In this document: positions 34,257 through 43,151 of the stretch, piece by piece
Position numbering within the stretch: the first letter of the stretch is position 1
Layout: the number at the start of each line of letters is the position of its first letter
From: Advenella alkanexedens
Lineage (GTDB): Bacteria; Pseudomonadota; Gammaproteobacteria; Burkholderiales; Burkholderiaceae_B
Length of the DNA stretch: 64,000 nucleotides
Assembly: GCF_019132845.1 (NCBI RefSeq)
Contig: NZ_JAHSPR010000011.1
Coordinates: 1 to 64,000 of the forward strand
Reading direction: 5' to 3'
Made by a program: the position numbers and the translations under genes
The notes under the pieces: model-generated
Databases searched by the model: none
What the model was told of the DNA's origin: nothing
What the model saw: the letters and a program-made list of their open reading frames with translations, nothing else

Positions 34257-34995
34257 GCTCGTTGACTCCATTAATAAAAACCTGATATTGAAAATGATCG
34301 GCACGACTGACGCTGAAGGACAACTCCATGGGTCTGTCATGTTGATCCTGGGATAAGGTCAGAATAGTCAGTACCGGCTGTTGCTGGGACATCAGCAGGC
34401 GGCTGGCTTCATCTACCGTGGGCATGCGGGCACCGATCAGGCTGAATTTACGGGAGAGTTCACACCCCCGCTCTTTCAGATAAGACCGCATGGAGCCCTT
34501 GGCATAATCCTTTAATAAAAAATCATAGCGCGTTGAAAAGTGATGGCTGATCAGGCTGACCGGCTGTTCTTCAATAAACCGGAGGGTTTTGTACTCAAGC
34601 ACATCTTCCCCATCGCGCAGTTCAAGATGCTTGATTTCATCTGCACTGGGGCTGCGCTGGTAGACCTTAAGCAAACGGGCTTTGGCGCTGTAACCCATGG
34701 CACTGAGCGCATCGCTATGCGCACTGTTGGCCTGGACCGGATAAGGGATGGGACGGTTCAGCACTTGGGTTCCCTTTCCCTTGATACGTAAAACACAGCC
34801 TTCCTGCACCAGCACATCCAGCGCCCGGCGTACCGTATGCCGATTCACGGCAAAACGTCTGGCCAGGACCAGCTCACCCGGCAGGTAATCACCTGCCTGA
34901 TAAATGGACAGTTCCGCCCTGAGCGTGGCTGCCAATGCCAGGTAAACCGGACCCTCTTGTCTATACAAGTTCATGCTTGAAAACGGGCAGTTCAT
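34237..34995 (-). CDS. phnF: GntR-family phosphonate regulator PhnF
   Basis: A 252-residue HutC-subfamily GntR regulator. The winged helix (about residues 15-80) has LPGELVLARRFAVNRHTVRRALDVL (in part) and KGKGTQV at the wing. The UTRA ligand domain follows to the C-terminus. Its place inside the operon, between phnE and phnG, is as in E. coli, where its role is not essential. A second ATG at 34974 is possible, but the 34995 start has a GGGGCAGGT site just ahead. Confidence 0.9.
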   Translation of the reverse strand: MNCPFSSMNLYRQEGPVYLALAATLRAELSIYQAGDYLPGELVLARRFAVNRHTVRRALDVLVQEGCVLRIKGKGTQVLNRPIPYPVQANSAHSDALSAMGYSAKARLLKVYQRSPSADEIKHLELRDGEDVLEYKTLRFIEEQPVSLISHHFSTRYDFLLKDYAKGSMRSYLKERGCELSRKFSLIGARMPTVDEASRLLMSQQQPVLTILTLSQDQHDRPMELSFSVSRADHFQYQVFINGVNEHDSSSK

Positions 34996-35018
34996 ACCTG
35001 CCCCTTATCCCTTAAAGC

Positions 35019-35813
35019 TTAAATAAAGAAACGGCGTAATCGCTGGGAAATCATGTCGATCACGCTAACCGCGACAATAATGATCAGCAGGATGGCTGCA
35101 CTTTGGCCAAACTGAAAACCACGAATTGCCTCCCACAGCAATACACCAATACCGCCGGCACCCACCATGCCAACCACCGTAGCCGAACGTACGTTTGACT
35201 CAAAGCGGTACAGCACATAGGAAATCCATAAGGGCATCACCTGCGGAATCACACCAAAGATCACTTCTTGCAAGGCGCTGGCACCGGTAGCCCGCACCCC
35301 TTCAACCGGACCGGGATCAATCGATTCCACCGCCTCGGCGAACAGCTTGGCCAATACCCCTGTAGTGCCCAGAAAGAGCGCCAGGGTGCCCGCAAAAGGC
35401 CCAAGCCCTACCGCCACCACAAACAGCATGGCAAACACCATTTCATTGATCGAACGCAAGGCATCCATCAGACGACGTACCGGCTGGTTAATCCACCAGG
35501 GCACTATATTGGCTGAAGACAGAATGCCCAGTGGAATGCCGGCAATCACCGCCAGCACCGTTCCCCATACGGCAATCTGAATCGTGATGATCATTTCATG
35601 CAGATATAAACGCCAGTCGGTAAAGTCGGGGGGGAAAAAATCCGCGGCAAACTCTGCCATGTTTCCGGCATCTTTCCACAGCTGGGCCGGATTCATTTCA
35701 GCGCCTTGCCAGGACCATGCCAGGATCACCAGGAACAGCCCCCATCCCAGCAGGCTTAACAGGGATTTACGCGGTGGCTTTTGTAAATTTACTTGTGAAG
35801 TAAGTGTTGTCAT
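35019..35813 (-). CDS. phnE: phosphonate ABC importer permease PhnE
   Basis: A 264-residue inner-membrane permease with six likely helices. It carries the coupling-loop sequence [20 protein letters not shown] (residues about 160-180) that is highly typical of PhnE. With PhnC and PhnD it imports phosphonates. The ATG at 35813 is taken as start; an earlier ATG at 35837 adds eight basic residues and cannot be excluded. Confidence 0.93.
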   Translation of the reverse strand: MTTLTSQVNLQKPPRKSLLSLLGWGLFLVILAWSWQGAEMNPAQLWKDAGNMAEFAADFFPPDFTDWRLYLHEMIITIQIAVWGTVLAVIAGIPLGILSSANIVPWWINQPVRRLMDALRSINEMVFAMLFVVAVGLGPFAGTLALFLGTTGVLAKLFAEAVESIDPGPVEGVRATGASALQEVIFGVIPQVMPLWISYVLYRFESNVRSATVVGMVGAGGIGVLLWEAIRGFQFGQSAAILLIIIVAVSVIDMISQRLRRFFI

Positions 35814-35877
35814 ATCTTTTCTGTATTTGTAGTGCATGGCACCAGGCCACGCACCTTTTCAAATCCTGCAACGGCAA

Positions 35878-36873
35878 TCAGGACTGTTTTGCTTCCAATG
35901 CTTTCAGGCTGGCGGCCAGTTTCTCCAGATCCTCATCCAGTTTTTTCAGCTGGGCCTGTTTATCGGCTTCTGACAGTTTCCCGTCAGCAGCCACCTGGTT
36001 ACGCTGTTTGAACAGTTCCAGCTGACGGATCGGCAGCAACTGGTCATTGCTGGAAGGTTTGAACTTGGCCCAACTCAGCCCATTCAGCACCGCCAGCTCT
36101 TCCGGCTTGTCGCCATAGGTATCAAAAAACTCAGTCACTTTGGTTTTGACCTCTTCAGGCAGGTTCTTACGCCATACAATCGGGTCAGAAGCAATTAATG
36201 GAGAGCGCCAGATTTCCTTGATTTGTGCCGCCTTTTCAGGGTTTGAAACTTTCAGGCGATCCAGGCTTTCGGTGTTGTTGGTCGCGACATCAACCTGCTT
36301 ATTGGCTACCGATAAGGCATTGATTTCGTGATTGGCATTAACCGTGCGTTTGAAAATCTTGTTGGGATCAAGATTGTTCTGGGCAAAAACGTAGTAGCCA
36401 GGCACCAGAAAACCGGAAGTGGAGTTTGGGTCACCATTGCCAAAGTTCAGGTTTTTGGCATTCTTGATCATGTCTTCCACATTATTGATCGGGCTGTCTT
36501 TATGCGCGATCAACAGGCTCCAGTAACCCGGTTTGCCGTCTTTATCAACCGTTTGGTAAATCACTTCACCATTGGCGCGGTCTACCGCTTCCATGGCCGA
36601 TTTATTGCCATACCATGCAATATCAACCTTATCAAAACGCATACCCTGGATAATGCCGGCATAATCAGGGGCAAAGAAAGCCTTGATTTCATAACCGGTT
36701 TTTTTGGACATATCGGCCAGGAACGGATCCCACAGCTGTCTTAAGTTTTGTGAAGACTCGGTTGAAATAATACCGAAGTTGATTTCTTGTTTGTCTTGGG
36801 CATAGGCGACACCTGCCGTCAAAGCGGTTGCCAAAAGGGAAACTCCCACACGTTGGTAAATGGATTTAAGCAT
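35878..36873 (-). CDS. phnD: phosphonate-binding periplasmic protein PhnD
   Basis: A 331-residue solute-binding protein with a signal peptide cut near residue 25 (AYA|QDK). The mature part has the PhnD pattern EINFGIISTESSQNLRQLWDP (in part), the FNFGNGDPNSTSG-like ligand loop and ASDPIVWRKNLP. A charged, probably helical C-terminal tail, about the last 50 residues and rich in Lys, Glu and Leu, resembles that of E. coli PhnD. It precedes phnE by 64 bases. Confidence 0.93.
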   Translation of the reverse strand: MLKSIYQRVGVSLLATALTAGVAYAQDKQEINFGIISTESSQNLRQLWDPFLADMSKKTGYEIKAFFAPDYAGIIQGMRFDKVDIAWYGNKSAMEAVDRANGEVIYQTVDKDGKPGYWSLLIAHKDSPINNVEDMIKNAKNLNFGNGDPNSTSGFLVPGYYVFAQNNLDPNKIFKRTVNANHEINALSVANKQVDVATNNTESLDRLKVSNPEKAAQIKEIWRSPLIASDPIVWRKNLPEEVKTKVTEFFDTYGDKPEELAVLNGLSWAKFKPSSNDQLLPIRQLELFKQRNQVAADGKLSEADKQAQLKKLDEDLEKLAASLKALEAKQS

Positions 36874-36989
36874 TGTTTATCTCTGGTTTCAGGTTTGCAA
36901 TAACAAATGATTGGGTTTACAAAGGGATATAGCCATTGCAGGCTTTCGTTTTCAAATTAATTTAAATTTGAATTTTTAATGGTTTCAGG

Positions 36990-37838
36990 TCAAGCCACCT
37001 TGCGTTCCACTTGCCTGAACATGGGCTCATGCCGTTCTTCTTTGTCTGCCTGATGATCGGAAAACAATAAGCTCGTACCCAGTTCAGCGCCATACAGATC
37101 ATTCAGGAAATGATTGGTCAAACCACTGATTGGGCCATCAAAGTGCTTTTTGCCATTTTTCAGGGCAACCGCATGCTTGCAGTACTTGACGGCATAATCC
37201 ACCTGATGCAGCGTGACAATGACGGTTTTGCCGTCTTTTTTATTAATATCGGCCAGGGCATCCATCACGTTGCGGGCCGACTCCGGATCAAGCGAAGCAA
37301 TAGGTTCATCAGCCAGAATAATTTCGGCCTGCTGACAAAGCGTACGGGCAATCGCCACCCGTTGCTGTTGCCCACCCGACAGGGTTGAGGCACGGCGATA
37401 AGCATGTTCAAGCAGGCCCACGCGTTCAAGCGCATGCAAGGCACGCTCTTTTTCTTCAGCATTGAACAATCCCAACGTACCACGCAACCGAGACATGCGC
37501 CCCAGACAACCCAGCAAGACATTTTGCAGCACGCTTAAGCGACCAACCAGATTGAATTGCTGAAAAATATAGCCAATATCAGAACGGATACGGCGCACAT
37601 CACGACTTAAATGACCATTCCCCTGAATCTGTTGACCCAGTGCATGAATGGTTCCACCATTGGTGCGGTCGGCACTGGCCAAACCTGACAAATGGCGTAA
37701 TAATGTTGATTTGCCTGAACCCGATGCGCCAATCAGTGCCACCATGGCACCTTTGGGAACATTCAGTTCCATATTGAATAAAACCTGTTTGGAACCAAAT
37801 GTTTTACTCAGGTTTTGTACTTGAATCGCTGAAGCCAT
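36990..37838 (-). CDS. phnC: phosphonate ABC importer ATPase PhnC
   Basis: A 282-residue ABC ATPase with Walker [10 protein letters not shown] (37-45), signature LSGGQQQR, Walker [13 protein letters not shown] and the H-loop VTLHQVDYA, the last being typical of PhnC. It is the first gene of the phnCDEFGHIJKLMNP operon. AGGAAA precedes its ATG. A Pho-box-like repeat and -10 lie upstream. The 116-base gap to phnD holds only a small AT-rich inverted repeat (36951-36972). Confidence 0.94.
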   Translation of the reverse strand: MASAIQVQNLSKTFGSKQVLFNMELNVPKGAMVALIGASGSGKSTLLRHLSGLASADRTNGGTIHALGQQIQGNGHLSRDVRRIRSDIGYIFQQFNLVGRLSVLQNVLLGCLGRMSRLRGTLGLFNAEEKERALHALERVGLLEHAYRRASTLSGGQQQRVAIARTLCQQAEIILADEPIASLDPESARNVMDALADINKKDGKTVIVTLHQVDYAVKYCKHAVALKNGKKHFDGPISGLTNHFLNDLYGAELGTSLLFSDHQADKEERHEPMFRQVERKVA

Positions 37839-37880
37839 TTTCCTGCCTTTTTACAAAGGATTAATTCGAAAGATGGCTGC

Positions 37881-37925
37881 ATAATAAAGCGGTGATATGA
37901 CAGGAGCGTTAATGATCTATGACAA
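37881..37925 (-). promoter_or_regulatory. Pho-box-like repeats and -10 of the phn operon
   Basis: On the minus strand TTGTCAT (37919-37925) and CTGTCAT (37897-37903) are 22 bases apart, two turns of the 11-base PhoB repeat, with a degenerate CATTAAC unit between them. Ten bases further, TATTAT (37881-37886) fits a -10, the distance expected of PhoB-activated promoters. phnC starts 43 bases on. Confidence 0.65.
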
Positions 37926-37999
37926 AATTGCAATATTGCGCTTTATCCGCCCTCCAAAAACCAGACAAGTTCCCTTCTGTCAAAAGTGCTTTTATCTAT

Positions 38000-38038
38000 A
38001 TAATAAAAAAGGAATTACCGGTTTTCGGCAATTCCTTT
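38000..38038 (-). terminator. terminator after gor
   Basis: On the minus strand a 13-bp arm pair (38026-38038 and 38008-38020) with one internal mismatch, followed by a T-rich run. Confidence 0.85.
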
Positions 38039-38091
38039 CTGGCAAAAAAACTAGACAAGTTAAATGCAGCAATAATTTGATAACCGCGTGA

Positions 38092-39447
38092 TTACCCTCG
38101 CATGGTCACGAACTCTTCGGCAGCGGTGGGGTGAATGCCTATGGTACTGTCAAACACGGCCTTGGTCACTCCTGCCTTCACCGCAACGGCAAAACCCTGG
38201 ATGATTTCACCGGCATCATCGCCCACCATATGCATGCCCACGACTTTATCGGTCGCCACGTCTACGATCAGCTTCATGAAAACACGCGCGCTACTGCCAC
38301 TAAGCGTATGCTTGAGCGGGCGGAATTCGGAACGGAACACTCGGATCTGGCCGAATTTTTCGCGTGCATCTTCTTCCGAATAACCGACGGTTCCGATATT
38401 GGGGTGGGTAAACACCGCCGTGGGAATATATTCATAGCTCATTGTTTTCTGTTTTTTGCCAAACAGATCATCCACCAGCACCATGGCTTCGGCAAGGGCT
38501 ACCGGTGTGAGCTGAATCCGGTCTGTCACATCACCCAGGGCAAAAATGGAAGAGATTGAAGTTTGATAACGTTCATTCACCTTGATCGCCCCGTTTTTGG
38601 CAATTTCCCCGCCCAATGCTTCGAACCCCAAGCCCTTAATATTGGGCGCACGTCCCGTTGCATAAAGAATCTGGTCTGTCAGCAACACGGAACCATCTTC
38701 AAGGGTTGCTTTCAGGCCTTCACCGGTTTTTTCAATTGACGCAATATTGGCATTGACCCTGAGATCCACACCGGCCTTGCGCATTTCACCGGCTACAAAA
38801 TCACGGATTTCACGATCGAAACCACGCAAGACCTGTTCAGAACGATAAAGCTGGGTAACGTGCGCACCCAGGCCATTGAAAATAGAGGCGAATTCACAGG
38901 CAATATAACCGCCCCCCACGACCAGGAGGCGTTGTGGAAACTCGGGCAAGTCAAAGATCTCATTAGATGTGATCACATATTCCTTGCCTGGCACATCCGG
39001 CACGGCAGGCCTGCCCCCGGTCGCAATCAGGATGTATTTTGCCGTATAAGACTGGCCATTATCGAGCGTGACGGTATGCGGGTCTTGCAGGGTTGCCCAG
39101 CCACGGATCAGTTCCACCCCGGCACCCTTGAACAGATTTTCATAAACCCCGTTAAGACGACTAATCTCTGTTGCCCTTTGCCGCTTCAGGGTTTCCCAGT
39201 TAAGCACCGGTTTTTCGCCTTCCCAGCCATATCCATGCGACTCTTCAAATGCCTCGGCGTAATGCGCTGCATAGCTGTACAGTTTCTTGGGAATGCATCC
39301 CAGGTTCACGCAGGTACCCCCCAGAGGAGCCCCTTCGGCTGCGGCAACCCGCGCCCCTGTCTGAGCCGCCATACGCGCAGCCCGAACGCCACCACTTCCG
39401 GCACCAATTACAAACAAATCGAAATCAAATTTATTCTGTTCACTCAT
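38092..39447 (-). CDS. gor: glutathione-disulfide reductase
   Basis: Reduces glutathione disulfide with NADPH and FAD in the cytoplasm. The 451 residues carry the FAD-binding GAGSGG, the redox-active GGTCVNLGC (Cys46, Cys51), the NADPH Rossmann loop VVGGGYIACEFA with the downstream arginines (YRSEQVLRGFD) that favour NADPH, and the C-terminal HPTAAEE with catalytic His439 and Glu444. It is transcribed alone and ends at its own terminator. Confidence 0.94.
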   Translation of the reverse strand: MSEQNKFDFDLFVIGAGSGGVRAARMAAQTGARVAAAEGAPLGGTCVNLGCIPKKLYSYAAHYAEAFEESHGYGWEGEKPVLNWETLKRQRATEISRLNGVYENLFKGAGVELIRGWATLQDPHTVTLDNGQSYTAKYILIATGGRPAVPDVPGKEYVITSNEIFDLPEFPQRLLVVGGGYIACEFASIFNGLGAHVTQLYRSEQVLRGFDREIRDFVAGEMRKAGVDLRVNANIASIEKTGEGLKATLEDGSVLLTDQILYATGRAPNIKGLGFEALGGEIAKNGAIKVNERYQTSISSIFALGDVTDRIQLTPVALAEAMVLVDDLFGKKQKTMSYEYIPTAVFTHPNIGTVGYSEEDAREKFGQIRVFRSEFRPLKHTLSGSSARVFMKLIVDVATDKVVGMHMVGDDAGEIIQGFAVAVKAGVTKAVFDSTIGIHPTAAEEFVTMRG

Positions 39448-39615
39448 TGCTGTTTCCTACGTTAATCATCCGGTTCATTATACGTACTTTATATTAACCT
39501 CATGATTAACGGCAAATACCGGCTCGTCCACCCGACAAAACCTGCCACGGCTTACTTCGCGTTACGGTGCGGCTTGCCGGATTCATTTATTACATTAAAG
39601 AAATTCCATAATGAG

Positions 39616-39663
39616 TTGTTTTAAAACAATATATTTTAAATAAATACCTGATTGGCGCGCCAA
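39616..39663. repeat. two perfect palindromes upstream of the NlpC/P60 gene
   Basis: TTGTTTTAAAACAA (39616-39629) and TTGGCGCGCCAA (39652-39663) are perfect palindromes of 14 and 12 bp. They lie 65-112 bases before the start of the lipoprotein gene. They may be operators; no matching regulator is known. Confidence 0.45.
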
Positions 39664-39727
39664 AGTCTTTATCAACACCTTATTGCCTGCGATACTGTCA
39701 AAACACTTTCTTGCAAAAGGAGAGTTT

Positions 39728-40219
39728 ATGCCCTTCCGTTTTTTGTTTTCCGCACTCATTGGCACCCTGCTCCTGGCCGGTTGTTCCAGCAGCCCCAAGC
39801 TGGCGGGATCTTCCCAATACGCCAGTGTTGATCCGGCCAAACGGCAACCCCTGATGAAAAACGCCCTGTCTTATATTGGCACACCCTATCGCTATGGTGG
39901 CAATCATCCCGAAGAAGGTTTTGATTGCAGCGGTTTTGTCAACTATGTATTCAATAAAACCGCCAAGGTTCAGCTGCCCCGCAAAACCTCAATGATTGCC
40001 GGTGTTTCCAGACCGGTCCCCAAATCAGCCCTGAAAAGTGGCGATCTGGTTTTTTTCAACACATCGGGTCCCTACACCCACATGGGAATTTACATTGGCA
40101 ACAACCAGTTCGTCCACGCCCCATCAAGCCGCAATAATGGCAAGGTCAGAATTGACTCTTTAAACAGTCGCTACTTTGCGCAACGCTTTGCCGATGCGCG
40201 CACACTGTTTGTCCAATAG
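39728..40219 (+). CDS. NlpC/P60 family lipoprotein, probable murein endopeptidase
   Basis: A 163-residue outer-membrane-type lipoprotein. The signal peptide ends in the lipobox LLAGC (Cys19). An NlpC/P60 domain follows, with catalytic Cys67 in FDCSGFV, His118 in THMGIY and His130, as in Spr/NlpC murein hydrolases, which cut peptide cross-links between meso-diaminopimelate and D-residues. The ATG at 39728 has GGAG about 8 bases upstream. It stands alone and is followed by a terminator. The +2 Ser predicts outer-membrane sorting. Confidence 0.92.
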   Translation: MPFRFLFSALIGTLLLAGCSSSPKLAGSSQYASVDPAKRQPLMKNALSYIGTPYRYGGNHPEEGFDCSGFVNYVFNKTAKVQLPRKTSMIAGVSRPVPKSALKSGDLVFFNTSGPYTHMGIYIGNNQFVHAPSSRNNGKVRIDSLNSRYFAQRFADARTLFVQ

Positions 40220-40220
40220 A

Positions 40221-40278
40221 AAAAGCCCGCTGACATGAAGTATCCAACGATGGGTTCACTTCAATAAGGCGGGCTTTT
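40221..40278 (+). terminator. terminator after the NlpC/P60 gene
   Basis: A 10-bp inverted repeat (40221-40230 and 40269-40278) with an inner ATGAAGT/ACTTCA stem. The right arm ends in four T residues. Confidence 0.8.
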
Positions 40279-40333
40279 GCCACAAAGGTTAGCGCATGGC
40301 GACACTTGATGGTATCGCCATAAAACCGGAAGA

Positions 40334-40870
40334 CTATTGCTTGAATTCAGGTTCGTGCAACCAGGCTGCGTGTTTGGGTGCCTTTTTGGTTTTTGACCAC
40401 TCTTCCAGCATGTCCCATTTCACCTCATCCAGTTTACGGTCCATTTCAGGCGTGGCGGTTTTGGCGGCCAGCTCCAGGCGGTGACCGTTAGGATCACGGA
40501 AATAAATGGATTTGAAAATCACGTGATCGGTCACACCAATCACCTCGATACCCTTGGCCTGCAGGCGTGCCTTGGTTTCCTCGAGCTCCTGGACGCTCTC
40601 AACCTGGAAAGCAATATGCTGGACCCAATCGGGGGTATTGGGATCACGACCCATTGGAGGAGAATTGGGCACCTCAAAAAATGCCAGGATATTTCCGTTA
40701 CCGGCATCCATGAAAATATGCATGTAAGGATCCGGGGCCTTGGTTGAAGGCACTTTGTCTTCTGCAATCGCCAAGACGAAATCCATACCCAGGTTTTCTT
40801 TATACCAAAGTACGGTTTCTTTTGCGTCTTTGCAGCGATAAGCAACGTGATGAATTTGCTGGATAGCCAT
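40334..40870 (-). CDS. VOC-family metalloprotein (glyoxalase/dioxygenase fold)
   Basis: A 178-residue VOC protein. Metal ligands are placed as expected: His8 in IHHVAYRC, His85 in VQHIAF and Glu133 in HRLELA. The DPNGHRLEL ending is typical. An extra C-terminal tail of about 40 residues follows, rich in Lys, Trp and Glu. Members include lyases, dioxygenases and resistance proteins; the substrate is unknown. It is divergent from a MarR regulator, and a long inverted repeat lies between them, so the regulator probably controls it. Confidence 0.8.
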   Translation of the reverse strand: MAIQQIHHVAYRCKDAKETVLWYKENLGMDFVLAIAEDKVPSTKAPDPYMHIFMDAGNGNILAFFEVPNSPPMGRDPNTPDWVQHIAFQVESVQELEETKARLQAKGIEVIGVTDHVIFKSIYFRDPNGHRLELAAKTATPEMDRKLDEVKWDMLEEWSKTKKAPKHAAWLHEPEFKQ

Positions 40871-40963
40871 GATGATTTGCCTCTGAAAATGTTATCGATA
40901 TATTCGTAAACAGCCAAATTAGTAACTATGGTTACCATTAAACTATTGTTTCCACACCATGTC

Positions 40964-41006
40964 AACAATAATTTAATAAATATCAATTATTTATTAAATT
41001 ATTGTT
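40964..41006. promoter_or_regulatory. perfect 18-bp inverted repeat between the VOC and MarR genes
   Basis: Arms at 40964-40981 and 40989-41006 are exact reverse complements, with a 7-base spacer; all AT-rich. It is a likely operator of the divergent MarR protein. There is also a smaller ATGGTTACCAT palindrome-like site at 40928-40938. Confidence 0.7.
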
Positions 41007-41070
41007 ATTTATTAGGTATCATAGAATTAATATTTTTTGTTACCATACTCAATTATCCCATTTTTCCGAC

Positions 41071-41517
41071 ATGAATTTGAACCTGGACGATTTTCTTCCC
41101 TACCAGATCAGTGTCCTGGCTGAACGCGTCAGCCAGGCCATTGCACCTGTTTATCAGACACGTCATGGTTTAATGCGCGATGACTGGCGTGTGCTGGTTG
41201 CCCTCAATCAAGGCAAACACATGCGGGCCACCGACATCGCCCTTCACGCCAACCTGGATAAAATGCAGGTTAGCCGTGCCATTGCACGACTGGAGGAAAA
41301 AAAACTGCTGGACAGAACCGTTGATGAACATGACAAGCGCAACCTGATCATTTCGGTCACCCCAAAAGGGCGCGCCATTTACCAGGAAATTGCGCCCGGC
41401 ATGCTGGCACGCAACCAATTTTTGCTGGATTGCCTGCAACCGGATGAACAGGAACAGCTGAAAAATATCCTGCAATCCATCCAGCAACGGGCCGAACAGC
41501 TGATCAGGCAAGGCTAG
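41071..41517 (+). CDS. MarR-family transcriptional regulator
   Basis: A 148-residue winged-helix regulator. The DNA-binding part spans about residues 35-105, with ATDIALHANLDKMQVSRAIARLEEKKLL (in part) as the helix-turn-helix and EHDKRNLIISVTPKG as the wing. The frame extends to 41002, inside the inverted repeat, but the ATG at 41071 gives a normal MarR N-terminus. It probably regulates itself and the divergent VOC gene. The ligand is unknown. Confidence 0.87.
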   Translation: MNLNLDDFLPYQISVLAERVSQAIAPVYQTRHGLMRDDWRVLVALNQGKHMRATDIALHANLDKMQVSRAIARLEEKKLLDRTVDEHDKRNLIISVTPKGRAIYQEIAPGMLARNQFLLDCLQPDEQEQLKNILQSIQQRAEQLIRQG

Positions 41518-41590
41518 TCAAACAAACCGTCCCGGAATTTAAGTTATTATTGCTGGCATTCTTCATTAATATAAATAATACGGACTGGAC

Positions 41591-42400
41591 TTGATTAACA
41601 ATACACTTACCATTGCCGGAATGGACCCATCCGGCGGTGCCGGCATACTCGCCGATACCAAAGCCATGAGTGCGCTGGGTACCTATGCCTGTGCGGTTGT
41701 CGCTGCCCTGACCGCACAAAACACGCAAGGCGTGACCGGTGTACAGGCAATCAGCCCCGAATTTGTCGCGCTGCAGCTGGATACCCTTTTTCAGGATGTC
41801 CGCATTGACGCAGTCAAGATAGGCATGCTGGGACATGAAAAAGTCACCCTGACAGTGGCTGAGAAACTGGCCAAATTCAAACCTGAATACATTGTGCTTG
41901 ATCCGGTCATGGTGGCAAAAAGCGGTGATGTACTGCTGGAAAAAAATGCCATTCATGCATTAAAAGAAGCCTTGATTCCGCTTTCCACCATGATAACGCC
42001 CAACCTGCCTGAGGCCGGTGTCCTGCTCAATGCCCGTGCGGCCGAAACGCTAAAGGAAATGTACCGCAGCGCCGAAAAACTGCGCAAACTGATGTCTGAC
42101 CGCGACAACAAATGGGTCTTGCTTAAAGGCGGACACCTTCCCGGTAACGACACCATCGACCTGCTGTATAACGGTGACAAAATGCTGGAACTGCCCGGTC
42201 AGCGCATTGCCACCAAAAACACACACGGCACCGGCTGCACGCTATCAGCGGCCATTTGCGCCCTGTTACCGCAACGCAAAAACGTCCCTGATGCCACGCA
42301 ACAGGCCAAAGAATATCTGCTGGCCGCCATTGCCAAAGCCAATCTTCTTACGGTTGGCAGCGGCCATGGCCCCGTGCAACATTTTCATGCATGGTGGTAA
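41591..42400 (+). CDS. thiD: hydroxymethylpyrimidine / phosphomethylpyrimidine kinase ThiD
   Basis: ThiD phosphorylates HMP and HMP-phosphate in thiamine synthesis. The 269-residue ribokinase-fold protein starts LTIAGMDPSGGAGILADTKA (in part) and ends with the catalytic TKNTHGTGCTLSAA anion-hole region. The start appears to be TTG at 41591 after GGACTGGAC. The first internal ATG would cut into the conserved first strand. It carries a longer segment around residues 150-175 than E. coli ThiD. No TPP riboswitch was seen in the short upstream gap. Confidence 0.9.
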   Translation: MINNTLTIAGMDPSGGAGILADTKAMSALGTYACAVVAALTAQNTQGVTGVQAISPEFVALQLDTLFQDVRIDAVKIGMLGHEKVTLTVAEKLAKFKPEYIVLDPVMVAKSGDVLLEKNAIHALKEALIPLSTMITPNLPEAGVLLNARAAETLKEMYRSAEKLRKLMSDRDNKWVLLKGGHLPGNDTIDLLYNGDKMLELPGQRIATKNTHGTGCTLSAAICALLPQRKNVPDATQQAKEYLLAAIAKANLLTVGSGHGPVQHFHAWW

Positions 42401-42473
42401 GGAATACGACAAAACCCTAATGATCTTAGTACAATAGGTCCAACTTTCATTTAAATGATTACAAGTAGCCAAT

Positions 42474-43151
42474 ATGAATGCCCCAACATCTTTAATTGAA
42501 CAAAGCCGCTTTAATATGGTGGAACAGCAAATCCGCCCGGCCAATGTTTTTGACAGCGCGGTACTTGACGCCATGCTTTCATTGCCACGCGAAAACTTCG
42601 TTCCCGAACGCTACAAGAATCTGGCCTTTTCCGACATTGAAATTCCTTTGGAAGTCAATGGAATTGATACCCACGAAACCATGCTGGCCCCCAAACTTGA
42701 AGCCCGTCTGGCACAAGAGCTTCAATTAAAGCCCAGTGACGCCACACTGGAAATTGGCACAGGTTCAGGCTTTCAGGCTGCCCTGCTCAGCCGTTTGTGC
42801 ACCCAGGTTCTCAGTATCGAAATCGACACGCATATTGCCGCTTTCGCCAAAGAAAACCTGCAGCGTGAAAAAATCAGCAATGTCAATGTTGAAATCGGTG
42901 ATGGTCGCACGGGCTGGGGCTCTGCCGAGTTCAATGCCATTCTGGTTACCGGCTCTTTGCCCAACATCCCCGACTCCCTGAAATATCAGCTTGCTATCGG
43001 TGGCCGTCTGGTTGCCGTGGTCGGTCAGGCTCCTGCCATGACCGCATTACGGATTACCCGTACCACCGCTGCCTCCTTCGAAACCGAATCCCTGTTTGAA
43101 ACCTATATCAAACCACTAAGCGGCACAACGGTTTCACATTTCAAATTCTAG
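42474..43151 (+). CDS. Pcm-like methyltransferase, divergent
   Basis: A 225-residue SAM-dependent methyltransferase of the protein-L-isoaspartate O-methyltransferase family, with SAM motif I LEIGTGSGFQAAL (92-104) and the order of strands of PIMTs. The usual active-site stretch before motif I, with its Ser in a TISQP-type sequence, is replaced by IDTHETMLAPKLEA (64-77). It may therefore not repair isoaspartate. Such proteins are common in betaproteobacteria. Its stop overlaps the convergent hldE-C stop by 4 bases. Confidence 0.8.
   Translation: MNAPTSLIEQSRFNMVEQQIRPANVFDSAVLDAMLSLPRENFVPERYKNLAFSDIEIPLEVNGIDTHETMLAPKLEARLAQELQLKPSDATLEIGTGSGFQAALLSRLCTQVLSIEIDTHIAAFAKENLQREKISNVNVEIGDGRTGWGSAEFNAILVTGSLPNIPDSLKYQLAIGGRLVAVVGQAPAMTALRITRTTAASFETESLFETYIKPLSGTTVSHFKF

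Noticed and set aside
37897-38091. 64-codon plus-strand frame between phnC and gor
   Set aside because: It covers the Pho-box repeats and the gor terminator, so the bases are explained by regulation.
41518-41590. TPP riboswitch before thiD
   Set aside because: The gap is only about 70 bases and lacks the conserved TPP-box sequence.
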